DNA of 64,000 bases, from assembly GCA_031181145.1 (NCBI GenBank), contig JAPSLB010000016.1:1-64000 (forward strand), given 5' to 3'. The notes under the pieces are model-generated. The model searched no databases. It was not told where the DNA came from and worked only from the letters and a program-made list of their open reading frames with translations. The stretch is from Microvirga sp. (GTDB lineage Bacteria; Pseudomonadota; Alphaproteobacteria; Rhizobiales; Beijerinckiaceae). Below are positions 44,986-52,562 of this stretch, piece after piece; positions within the stretch are counted from its first letter, which is position 1, and each line of letters begins with the position of its first letter. A program made the position numbers and the translations under genes.

Positions 44986-45945
44986 TCAATGGGAACTCAC
45001 TTTACCTTGAACATGGGGCTCGGATTTGGCGGGAACCCGCCAGCGGCGGTGCATCCAGAGCCATTGCTCCGGGTATTCCCGGACCCAGGATTCCACCACC
45101 GAGGTCATGGCCTGCATCGCGCCCTGGACGTTCACCTGACCGTCGGGGTCGCGCGGCAGGTCGAGGGGCGGCGTGAGCTGAAGGCGGAACCGGTTCCCGG
45201 CCAAACGGATGACGCGCACCCCGTGGACGGGGCAGTCGAAGCGGCGGGCGAACTTGCCGAGGATCGGGTTCACCAAGGCCGGGCGGCCCAGGAAGTTAAC
45301 GATCACGCCCCGGGTGAAGTGCTGGTCGATGAGCATGCCCAGATGGCCGCCCTTCTCCAGCGCCCCGTGCATGGCGAAGGCCGCGCCCTGGCGAGCGGCC
45401 TCCAGGTTGCCCATGGTTTCGCTGCGGACCTCGTGAATGACCCGGGCGATGGCCGGGTCGTTGGGTGCGCGGAACACCGCCGTGGTGTCGAGCCCGAAAC
45501 GGGCCGCGCAAATGGCGGGCAGCTCCCAGTTGGCGAGATGGGCGGAAAAGACGATGCCCGGCCTCCCGTCGTCCCGCAAGCTGAGGAAGTGCTCGATCCC
45601 GTCGACCTCCGTGCGGCCCGGCACGGGGCTGTCCGGGTCGAAGTCGAACAACTGGCCCAGATGGGGGTATTCCCCGCCCGTCCGGCCGAGATTCTCCCAG
45701 GCGGCGCGCGCCAGGGCCTTCACCTCGGCTTCGGACTTCTCGGGGTAAGCGGCCCGGATATTGGCCAGGGCCGTCCGGTGTGCCTTCAGAAGCGGGCCGA
45801 TCGTGCGGGCAAGGGCGGCGCCCACCGCGCCGGAGCGCTCCGGGCCGATGGCGCGCGAGAAGGCGAACACGCTGCGCACGACGCCCACCATCACCGTCTC
45901 CATGAGACGCGAGAGAAGGCTGCGGGGGCGGTGGCTCTGCTGCAC
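44986..45945 (-). CDS. lpxXL: lipid A very-long-chain acyltransferase, LpxXL-like
   Basis: A 319-residue LpxL/HtrB-superfamily acyltransferase. An N-terminal hydrophobic segment (VMVGVVRSVFAFSRAIG), the catalytic HX4E motif HLANWE (His136, Glu141), DQHFTRGVIVNFLGRPALVNP and WLWMHRRWRVP. Its place behind acpXL, fabZ, two fabF and an MDR reductase is the arrangement in which Rhizobium LpxXL transfers 27-hydroxyoctacosanoate to lipid A. An intrinsic terminator lies between it and the upstream gene. Confidence 0.92.
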   Translation of the reverse strand: MQQSHRPRSLLSRLMETVMVGVVRSVFAFSRAIGPERSGAVGAALARTIGPLLKAHRTALANIRAAYPEKSEAEVKALARAAWENLGRTGGEYPHLGQLFDFDPDSPVPGRTEVDGIEHFLSLRDDGRPGIVFSAHLANWELPAICAARFGLDTTAVFRAPNDPAIARVIHEVRSETMGNLEAARQGAAFAMHGALEKGGHLGMLIDQHFTRGVIVNFLGRPALVNPILGKFARRFDCPVHGVRVIRLAGNRFRLQLTPPLDLPRDPDGQVNVQGAMQAMTSVVESWVREYPEQWLWMHRRWRVPAKSEPHVQGKVSSH

Positions 45946-45964
45946 GATGGGAACATCCGGTCGG

Positions 45965-46002
45965 AAAAGGAAAAAGGCTCCGCGTGTTTTTCGCGAGGAG
46001 CC
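45965..46002 (-). terminator. Intrinsic terminator inside the lipid A cluster, before lpxXL
   Basis: On the minus strand GGCTCC and GGAGCC (45976-46002), extended by CGC/GCG with a small bulge, are followed by TTTTTCCTTTT. It lies after the MDR reductase stop (46059) and 20 bp before the lpxXL start. Confidence 0.75.
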
Positions 46003-46058
46003 CGTTTCGTCAAGATCTATGGGCGCGAGGCCGCCCGTTCCAGAGGCTCGGGCCTGGG

Positions 46059-47081
46059 TCAGAAGGTCACGATGACCTTGCCGAAGACCTTGCGGCCTTC
46101 GAGGCGCTCCAGGCCTTCCCGGAACTCGTCGAGGGGGAATACCGAATCGATCACCGGGGCCATGCCGGCCGCCATCTTGTCCAGGGACTGGCCGATATTC
46201 TCGATCCGGCAGCCGAAGGAGCCGAAGATCCGGTACTGCTGCTGGAAGAGCTGCATCAGGTTCATGGTGGTGGACACGCCCGAGGTCGAGCCACAGGTGA
46301 CGAGGCGTCCGCCCCGCTTGAGGCAGAGCAAACTCCCGTTCCAGGTCTCCGCCCCCACATGCTCGAATACCACGTCGACGCCCTTGCGTTTGGTGAGCCG
46401 GCGCACCTCGCCCTCGAAGCGTTCCTTGCGGTAGTTGATCACGTAGTCGGCGCCGAGCGCCTTTGCCTTCTCGCCCTTCTCGTCGTCGCCCACCGTCGTG
46501 TAGACCGTGCAGCCGATGGCCTTCGCCATCTTGATCGCCGCCGAGCCGATGCCGGAGCCGCCCGCATGCACCAGGATCGACTCGCCGGGCTCGAGCTTCG
46601 CGTTGTCGAACAGCATGTGCTGGACCGTGCCGAAGCCAATGGGCGCGCAGGCCGCCTGCTCGAAGGTGACGCCCTTCGGCACCGGAATCACGAGACGCTC
46701 GGGGCGGTTGATGAGTTCGCGGGCGAAGCCGTCGATATGGAAGCCCATGATCCCGGCGACGTTCTCGCAGAGATTGTCGCGGCCCTCCCGGCAGGCATTG
46801 CAGTGACCGCAGGTCTCGGCGCCGTACATGGTGACCGGATCGCCCACCTTGAAGCGCGTCACGCCCTCGCCCAAGGCTGCGATCTCGCCCGAGGCCTCGA
46901 CGCCGACGGCCTGCGGCATCTTGCGCTTGGCGAAGGCCATGCCGCGGAAGCCCCAGACATCGAGATAGTTGAGCCCGAGCGCCCTGATCCGGACCTGCAC
47001 CTCGCCTGCGGCGGGAGGCGGCGGGGCATCCATCTCGGTGATGCGAATGTCACGGTCGCCGAAGAGCTGAAGGGAGCGCAT
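46059..47081 (-). CDS. MDR-family reductase of the very-long-chain acyl cluster (AdhXL/FabXL-like)
   Basis: A 340-residue medium-chain dehydrogenase/reductase: GLNYLDVWGFRG, GVEASGEIAALGEGV, structural zinc lobe CGHCNACREGRDNLC, and AGGSGIGSAAIKMAKAIG cofactor loop. In Rhizobium the corresponding gene (adh2XL/fabXL) lies in the same position; a role as enoyl-ACP reductase is inferred since no other enoyl reductase is in the cluster. Separated from the SDR gene by 376 bp of repeats. Confidence 0.9.
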   Translation of the reverse strand: MRSLQLFGDRDIRITEMDAPPPPAAGEVQVRIRALGLNYLDVWGFRGMAFAKRKMPQAVGVEASGEIAALGEGVTRFKVGDPVTMYGAETCGHCNACREGRDNLCENVAGIMGFHIDGFARELINRPERLVIPVPKGVTFEQAACAPIGFGTVQHMLFDNAKLEPGESILVHAGGSGIGSAAIKMAKAIGCTVYTTVGDDEKGEKAKALGADYVINYRKERFEGEVRRLTKRKGVDVVFEHVGAETWNGSLLCLKRGGRLVTCGSTSGVSTTMNLMQLFQQQYRIFGSFGCRIENIGQSLDKMAAGMAPVIDSVFPLDEFREGLERLEGRKVFGKVIVTF

Positions 47082-47100
47082 GCGTCAAATCCTATTCGGC

Positions 47101-47182
47101 GTCATCTCCGGACGTGTTCCGGGGATCCACGTCTTTCGATCAAGGGAAGGCGTGGATGACCGGGACAAGCCCGGCCATGACG
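47101..47182. repeat. Intergenic palindromic repeat, first copy in the lipid A cluster gap
   Basis: The 376-bp gap 47082-47457 holds this copy, with CGTGGATGACCGGGACAAGCCCGGCCATGACG-like modules broken at internal symmetry points. Unlike its neighbours the gap has no gene that I can support. Confidence 0.6.
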
Positions 47183-47280
47183 GGGAAACTTGAAACGGCG
47201 GCTTAAAGGGCGAGCGGTGGAATGGCAAGGTCCAGCCATTCCCGAGATGGATCGGTGGCTCTTCTCCATGCCGTGCTCCA

Positions 47281-47376
47281 TGTCATGACCAAGCCCGTCC
47301 CGGCCATCCCGGTGAGGAAAGGCGCTGCGCCTCCCGCAAGCGGGATCACCGGCACAAGGCCGGTGATGACGAGCGG
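47281..47376. repeat. Intergenic palindromic repeat, second copy in the lipid A cluster gap
   Basis: GTCATGACCAAGCCCGTCCC..GGCCATCC and ATCACCGGCACAAGGCCGGTGAT (symmetrical about 47355) repeat the modules seen near 16.35 and 33.65 kb. Confidence 0.65.
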
Positions 47377-47457
47377 AGGGTGACGGAAGGCCTGCGATGC
47401 GAAGCGAAGAACCGGCGTGTTCTGGATCCCATCCTTCGCCGGGACGATGCTCTGGGA

Positions 47458-48204
47458 CTACCGGTGAACACCCAGCATCGCGGTGAGCCCACCGTCGATG
47501 GGCAGCACCGCGCCGGTGATATAGGCGGCAGGCTCGCTCATGAGAAAGGCGGCGAGGCCCGCGATCTCGTCCGGCTTCGCGAAGCGTCCGGCCGGGATCT
47601 GCTTCTCCATGGTCTCGCGATAGGCCGCGTAGGGCGCCATCATGTCCGTGTCGATGAAGCCCGGCGCGATCACGTTGACGGTCACATTCCGCTTGGCGGT
47701 CTCGACGGACAGCGTGCGGCAATAGGCGATCAGTGCCCCCTTGGAGGCCGCATAGGCCGCGTTGCCGGGATTGCCCTGGAGCGCGGCGACGGAGCCGATG
47801 GCGACGATGCGGCCTGCCTTGCCACGGATCATGCCGCGCATGAGCGACTTCGCGATACGCGTCAGCGACCAGAAGTTCACCTGCATGGCGGCTTCGGCCT
47901 TGTCCTGCTGCATCATGGCGGCAAGCGCATCGTAGGGCTGGCCTGCATTATGCACGAAGCCGAAGAAGCTCTCGCCCTCCAGCATCTCGCAGAAGGTTTC
48001 CAGCGCCGCCTTGTCGGCAAGATCGACCTCATGCGCCTTGATGGAGCGGCCGGGATTTTTCAGCATCAGCTCGTCAGCGAGAGCCTTCGCGGCATCGCCG
48101 GAGGAACGATAGGTGAAATCCACGTCGTGGCCGGCCGCCGCGAGCGCCCGCACGATGGCTGCGCCGACGCCTTTGCCGCCGCCGGTGACGAGAACGCGCG
48201 TCAT
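47458..48204 (-). CDS. FabG-like SDR (3-oxoacyl-ACP reductase) of the very-long-chain acyl cluster
   Basis: A 248-residue classical SDR: VTGGGKGVGAAIVRAL, YRSSGD after beta-2 (NADPH type), HNAG, GSVAALQGNPGNAAYAASKGAL with Ser-Tyr-Lys, and GAVLPIDGGL. Closely resembles FabG. Starts 4 bp behind the condensing-enzyme stop, so it belongs to the operon and probably performs the ketoreduction on AcpXL-bound acyl chains; the well-known Rhizobium cluster, as I recall it, does not always list a ketoreductase here. Confidence 0.9.
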   Translation of the reverse strand: MTRVLVTGGGKGVGAAIVRALAAAGHDVDFTYRSSGDAAKALADELMLKNPGRSIKAHEVDLADKAALETFCEMLEGESFFGFVHNAGQPYDALAAMMQQDKAEAAMQVNFWSLTRIAKSLMRGMIRGKAGRIVAIGSVAALQGNPGNAAYAASKGALIAYCRTLSVETAKRNVTVNVIAPGFIDTDMMAPYAAYRETMEKQIPAGRFAKPDEIAGLAAFLMSEPAAYITGAVLPIDGGLTAMLGVHR

Positions 48205-48208
48205 GGCC

Positions 48209-49489
48209 TCATGCTCCCTTGGGCTCGGCCCCGAAGACGAGGCAGGTGTTCTGGCCGCCGAAGCCGAAGGAATTCGAGAGCACGTATTTCACATTCGCAT
48301 CGCGCGCGACATTCGGCACCACGTCGAGCGGGATCGCGGGATCGGGCACCTGGTAATTGATCGTCGGCGGAATACGGCCCGTCGCGATGGTGAGGAGGGA
48401 CATCACCGCCTCCACGGCACCTGCGGCGGTGAGCGTGTGGCCGATCATCGATTTGTTCGACGAAATGGGCAGGCTTCCCATGCGCTCGCCGAACACGGCG
48501 GTGCAGCTCATGGCCTCCATCTTGTCGTTTTCAGGCGTCGAGGTGCCGTGTGCGTTGATGTAGTCGATCTCGTCAGGCGAGAGGCCCGCATCGCCGAGCG
48601 CCTGACGAATCGCGGCGATCGCCGGAGAACCGTCCGGCGAGGAGCGCGTGCGGTGGAAATTGTCACCTTTCTCGCCGCAGCCGAGCACGAAGCCGAGGAT
48701 CTTCGCGCCGCGCGCCATCGCGGTTTCGGCGTTCTCGAGGACGAGCGCGGCGCCGCCCTCCCCCATCACGAAACCATCGCGGTTTTTCGAGAACGGCTTC
48801 GATGCGCCTTCCGGGTTCTCGTTCTGCGTCGAGAGCGCCGAGAGCAGAGAGAAGCGAATCAGCGATTCCGGATTCACGGAGCCGTCGGTGCCGATGCAGA
48901 GCGCCGCATCCGTTTCGCCGCGCCGGATCGCCTCGACGCCCAGTTGGATCGCGGTCGCGCCCGAGGAGCAGGCGGTGGAGAGCGAAATCGGCGAGCCCTT
49001 CGTGCCGAACGTGTCGGCGACCCGGTCAGCCACCGTGCCGAAAATGAAAAGATCGTGCCAAGCCTTGAAGCGGCCCGTGGCCGCGGCCTTGAGAAGATCC
49101 GTGTAGGTGACGTCCCCCGTCTGGCCGGAAGCCTCCGCAAGCGCCTGGCGCTGCGGCCATTCCATCTCGACCGGCGGCACGGCGATGAAGAGCGCGCCCG
49201 GGAAATCGCGCGATGCCAGTCCCGACTGGCCGACGGCCTCTTCGGCCGCAAGCACGGCGAGACGCTCGGAGAGCATCGGTGCGCAGAAAGGCTCCACGTC
49301 GATGAAGTCGATCGTGCCTGCGATCGTGGTCCTCAGGCTTTCCGTGGGGAAACGGTTGATGCGGTGAATGCCGGATTGTCCCGCGGTCAGCGCGGTCCAG
49401 GTGGCGTCCTTGCCCTGGCCGAGGGAGGTGACCGCGCCCATGCCGGTGACGGCGACGAGCGGACGGCCCTGATTGTCGCGAAGCGCCAT
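48209..49489 (-). CDS. beta-ketoacyl-ACP synthase, catalytically complete partner (FabF1XL-like)
   Basis: A 426-residue KAS I/II-type condensing enzyme with the full triad: Cys174 in STACSSGATA, His314 in NAHGTSTPEND and His351 in SNKSMIGHT. The glycine-rich end NSFGFGGQNTCLVF is also present. It lies 12 bp behind the second synthase gene and would elongate acyl-AcpXL in very-long-chain fatty acid synthesis. Confidence 0.94.
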   Translation of the reverse strand: MALRDNQGRPLVAVTGMGAVTSLGQGKDATWTALTAGQSGIHRINRFPTESLRTTIAGTIDFIDVEPFCAPMLSERLAVLAAEEAVGQSGLASRDFPGALFIAVPPVEMEWPQRQALAEASGQTGDVTYTDLLKAAATGRFKAWHDLFIFGTVADRVADTFGTKGSPISLSTACSSGATAIQLGVEAIRRGETDAALCIGTDGSVNPESLIRFSLLSALSTQNENPEGASKPFSKNRDGFVMGEGGAALVLENAETAMARGAKILGFVLGCGEKGDNFHRTRSSPDGSPAIAAIRQALGDAGLSPDEIDYINAHGTSTPENDKMEAMSCTAVFGERMGSLPISSNKSMIGHTLTAAGAVEAVMSLLTIATGRIPPTINYQVPDPAIPLDVVPNVARDANVKYVLSNSFGFGGQNTCLVFGAEPKGA

Positions 49490-49501
49490 GCCGTTCTCCT
49501 C

Positions 49502-50620
49502 TCAAGCCTTGGTGAGCCGCAAGGCGCCTTCGCCGCGCCAGTGACCGATCGACGTCACGAGTGCGTCGGACGCCTTGCCGTTCGCGATGAGGCCTGCCGC
49601 GAGCGCCACGCCGGCGGGCGCCTGCGCTTCCATGGCGTGGCCGATGACGTCCCCGGTCGCATGAACCGCGGCCCCCGGAGCGATGTCCTTCAAGGCGGCC
49701 CGCTCTTCGTCCGTGATGCCTTTCACTCCGGTCGCCCCCGAGATCACCACGTCGGGCCTCGCCTGGAGGCGGTTTGAAAGGCCATGGAGCGCCTGCTCGA
49801 TGCCGCCGGGCTGGCGGCGGGAGCGGTCGGAGACGGCGCCCGCGAGGACCGCGAGCGGCTTTGCGCCGCGCGCCGCCGCATGTTCGCGGGACTCGAGCAC
49901 CAGGAAACAGGCGGCCGAGCCGAGAATCATGCCGCCGCCGTCGGCGGTCCGGCTCCAGACCGGCTGGTACGGCTTCTTCCAGAGGAAGCCGCCCATCTCG
50001 TAGATCAGCAGCACGTCGGGCCGTTCGGCATTGTAGGCGCCGCCCACCAGGAAGATGTCGTCCTGGCCCGCGGCGATGCGCTCCTTGGCGATGCGGATCG
50101 CGTCGACGCCGCTCGATTCCTCGCCCATGAAGGTGCGCGATCCGCCCGTGACGCCGTGCACGATGGAGATGTTGCCCGCCAGCAGATTGGAGAGCTGCGC
50201 CAGGAACAGCGTGGGGCGTAGGTCGCCCATCAGGCGCTCGTTGAGGAACACGCCCGGGTTCTCGGCGGCACGAAGGCCCGTGAGGATCTGTCCGTCGACC
50301 GCGTAGTCGCGTTCGCCGCCGCCCGCCGACACGATGAGTTGCATGCGGCCCTTGAGCTCCGCATCCTCCTTCGCCCCGGCCGAATCGAGGGCCAGGCCTG
50401 CGGCATAGCAGCCGAGCCTCTGCCAAGCTTCCATCTGCCGCTGGTCGGACTTCTTCGGGATCTGACGGTCCCATTCCAGGGTCGTCGCAGGGTGGACCGG
50501 AAAGGGCGCGAAGGTCTCGTCGTTCGTGCTCGGTGTGCCCGAGAGCGCGGCCAGATGGACGTCCAGCCCCTCTCCCGCGCAGGAGACGATGCCAATTCCG
50601 GTGATAACGACGTCACGCAT
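49502..50620 (-). CDS. beta-ketoacyl-synthase-like protein lacking the active-site Cys (FabF2XL-like)
   Basis: A 372-residue thiolase-fold protein, shorter than its neighbour. The nucleophile-elbow region reads SIVHGVTGGSRTFMGEESSG, with no Cys where active KAS has (T)AC; the HGTxT His is replaced in ISGATGVKG; only the last His, in GDVIGHAMEAQ, is kept. This resembles chain-length-factor subunits of type II polyketide synthases. It probably forms a heterodimer with the adjacent complete enzyme. Overlaps the fabZ-like gene by 8 bp. Confidence 0.9.
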   Translation of the reverse strand: MRDVVITGIGIVSCAGEGLDVHLAALSGTPSTNDETFAPFPVHPATTLEWDRQIPKKSDQRQMEAWQRLGCYAAGLALDSAGAKEDAELKGRMQLIVSAGGGERDYAVDGQILTGLRAAENPGVFLNERLMGDLRPTLFLAQLSNLLAGNISIVHGVTGGSRTFMGEESSGVDAIRIAKERIAAGQDDIFLVGGAYNAERPDVLLIYEMGGFLWKKPYQPVWSRTADGGGMILGSAACFLVLESREHAAARGAKPLAVLAGAVSDRSRRQPGGIEQALHGLSNRLQARPDVVISGATGVKGITDEERAALKDIAPGAAVHATGDVIGHAMEAQAPAGVALAAGLIANGKASDALVTSIGHWRGEGALRLTKA

Positions 50621-51080
50621 CCGCTGCCTCCCGTATCAGGCCGATGCGCTTGGCCTGGGCCCGCATCTGACCGTCCATGCCCTCCGGGAAGGGCATGATC
50701 CTGAACCGCAGCTCAGCATCGCAGATCGGCTTGCCCTCGGCCAGGATCTTGGCCTTGGTCACCGCATAGCCCGAGCCTTCGTGCTCCAGCTGTGCCTGGA
50801 CGGTGAGCACCGCGCCCGGCCCCACGAAGGTGCGGAAGCGCGCCTTGTCCACAGCCATGAGGAACGGCATGTGGGTGAAGCCCATGAGGCCGAGCACGAG
50901 ATAGCCGGAAGCCTGGGCCATGGTCTCGGTGAGAAGGACGCCGGGCACGAGGGGATGGCCGGGGAAGTGCCCCTCGAAGACGGGGCTTTCCTGCGGAACG
51001 GTGGAGGTGGCCTCGATCCGCTTCGCGTCGCGGTCGAGGGACACCACCCGGTCGATCATTTCAAAATATTCGAGGCGCAT
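50613..51080 (-). CDS. 3-hydroxyacyl-ACP dehydratase, FabZXL-like
   Basis: A 155-residue hot-dog-fold protein: MRLEYFEMIDRVVSLD, then GHFPGHPLVPGVLLTETMAQASGYL with His38 and Glu52 at the FabZ catalytic positions. Dehydrates 3-hydroxyacyl-AcpXL. ATG at 51080 gives the family N-terminus; a longer frame upstream is disregarded. A C-terminal extension (EGMDGQMRAQAKRIGLIREAADA) overlaps the next gene. Confidence 0.93.
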   Translation of the reverse strand: MRLEYFEMIDRVVSLDRDAKRIEATSTVPQESPVFEGHFPGHPLVPGVLLTETMAQASGYLVLGLMGFTHMPFLMAVDKARFRTFVGPGAVLTVQAQLEHEGSGYAVTKAKILAEGKPICDAELRFRIMPFPEGMDGQMRAQAKRIGLIREAADA

Positions 51081-51215
51081 CCCGGTCCTGGTCTCTCTCG
51101 CTCCCGGCGGCGGCACAGGAAGAGGAATCCATGAGGCGGGGCTCTTGAATGGATCGCCTCTCCGGACGGGCCCAGGGAGGGCCAGCCCACCGGAATGGAA
51201 GTCTTAAGGTATTCT

Positions 51216-51497
51216 TCAAGCCTGCTTGGAGGCCACCAGCGCGTCGATGCGCGCCACGAGGTTCTTGAGAACGAAATATTCCTCGGCCGGAGCCTTGCCC
51301 TCGTTCACTTCCTGGGTCCACTGCTCGAGGGGCAGCTTGATTCCGAAGGCCTTGTCGATCGCGAACGCGATATCGAGGAAGGCGAGGGAGTCGATGCCCA
51401 GGTCCTCGATGGCGTGGCTCTCGGGCGTGATCTGCTCGCGCGGGATGTCGGCGGTCTCTGAAATGATGCCGGCGACGGTCTCGAAGGTGGACGACAT
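51216..51497 (-). CDS. acpXL: acyl carrier protein AcpXL
   Basis: A 93-residue carrier protein: [22 protein letters not shown], the phosphopantetheine site LGIDSLAF (Ser37), and [25 protein letters not shown], which is distinctive of AcpXL and absent in AcpP. It carries the growing 27-hydroxyoctacosanoate-type chain for lipid A. First gene of the cluster; ATG 51497 follows AGGAGAGCG. 135 bp separate it from the dehydratase gene. Confidence 0.96.
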   Translation of the reverse strand: MSSTFETVAGIISETADIPREQITPESHAIEDLGIDSLAFLDIAFAIDKAFGIKLPLEQWTQEVNEGKAPAEEYFVLKNLVARIDALVASKQA

Positions 51498-51803
51498 GAC
51501 GCCGCTCTCCTGAAGTGATTGGTTCCTCACGATGCCGCCGCCGGGCCCCATCGGGTCCAGATCCAGCCGCTCTTCTCGTCAAGGAGGGTTGTATTGGAAC
51601 GCTCCCCTTACACGACGGGGACCTCAGCGGCAACCGATTGGTTGCGTTTCGCTCCTTCCGGAACGCCGCACCGGGACCGAACCTGCGGCAAAGGCAAGCC
51701 GACATCCGATTGATTATTCCGCTCCCTTCGTCAATAAGGGCCCACCCGACGCCACAAAGGCTCCCGATTTCGCTTCAAGAATACACTTTGAAACTGGATT
51801 AAC
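51498..51803. promoter_or_regulatory. Divergent control region of acpXL, with GCAACC-gatt-GGTTGC palindrome
   Basis: A 306-bp gap between acpXL and the phosphatase gene. A perfect 6-bp-arm palindrome at 51630-51645 could be an operator about 130 bp upstream of acpXL. TTGATT (51710-51715), 17 bp, AATAAG (51733-51738) is a possible promoter toward the phosphatase. No gene seen. Confidence 0.3.
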
Positions 51804-52526
51804 GTGCTCAACAGGTTCCGCAGACCTGCCGTCCGTCGCGCACGACGCATGGCCCGCATCGCCCGGTGGGACAAACCCGTTCAGGGCACGTTCGGCCGCC
51901 TGGCGGCTTGGCTCAACATGCTGCTCGTCGACCATGGGGTCTTCCGCCTCGTCTACCTGAACAAGCACCGGGTGACGGACCGGCTGTGGCGCACGGCCCA
52001 GCCCGCCCCGCACCAGATCGAGGCGCTCAAGAGAGAAGGGGTGCGGACCATCGTCAACCTGCGCGGCGGGCATGAGCACGGCTCCTGGCAGCTCCAGAAG
52101 GAGGCCTGCGAGCGCCTCGGCATCAATCTGGTGGAGTTCGTCATCCGCTCCCGCGGCGCCCCTGACCGGAAAACCCTGCTCCAGGCCAAGGACTTCTTCG
52201 AAAACATCGAATATCCGGCCGTGATGCACTGCAAGTCCGGCGCGGACCGGGCGGGCTTCATGGCGGCGCTCTATCTCATCCTGCACGAGGGCCGCAGCGT
52301 GGACGAGGCCCAGCGGCAACTCCACATGCGCTATGGCCACTTCCGGTTCTCGAAGACCGGCATCCTCGATGCCTTCTTCGACGCGTACCGCCGGGACGGC
52401 GAGGCCAAGGGCATGCCGTTCCTGACCTGGCTGGAGACCGTCTACGACGCCAAAACCCTGGAGCGGGAGTTCCGCCCCGGCTTCTGGTCTCACCTGCTCG
52501 TGGACAAGATCATGCGGCGGGAATAG
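51804..52526 (+). CDS. dual-specificity/tyrosine-phosphatase-like protein
   Basis: A 240-residue protein with the CX5R phosphatase loop HCKSGADRAG (Cys143, Arg149), RTAQPAPHQIEALKREGVRTIVNLRG before it, and a hydrophobic/basic N-terminal stretch (residues 1-55) that may associate with membranes. GTG at 51804; ATG at 51849 is an alternative. Lies between the acpXL operon and an MsbA-like exporter; a lipid or lipid A phosphatase is one possibility, since the CX5R fold includes phosphoinositide phosphatases, but protein substrates are equally possible. Confidence 0.85.
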   Translation: MLNRFRRPAVRRARRMARIARWDKPVQGTFGRLAAWLNMLLVDHGVFRLVYLNKHRVTDRLWRTAQPAPHQIEALKREGVRTIVNLRGGHEHGSWQLQKEACERLGINLVEFVIRSRGAPDRKTLLQAKDFFENIEYPAVMHCKSGADRAGFMAALYLILHEGRSVDEAQRQLHMRYGHFRFSKTGILDAFFDAYRRDGEAKGMPFLTWLETVYDAKTLEREFRPGFWSHLLVDKIMRRE

Positions 52527-52562
52527 CCGCCCCCAGTGTCAGCGCCGGCTTCGGGCCGGGGA

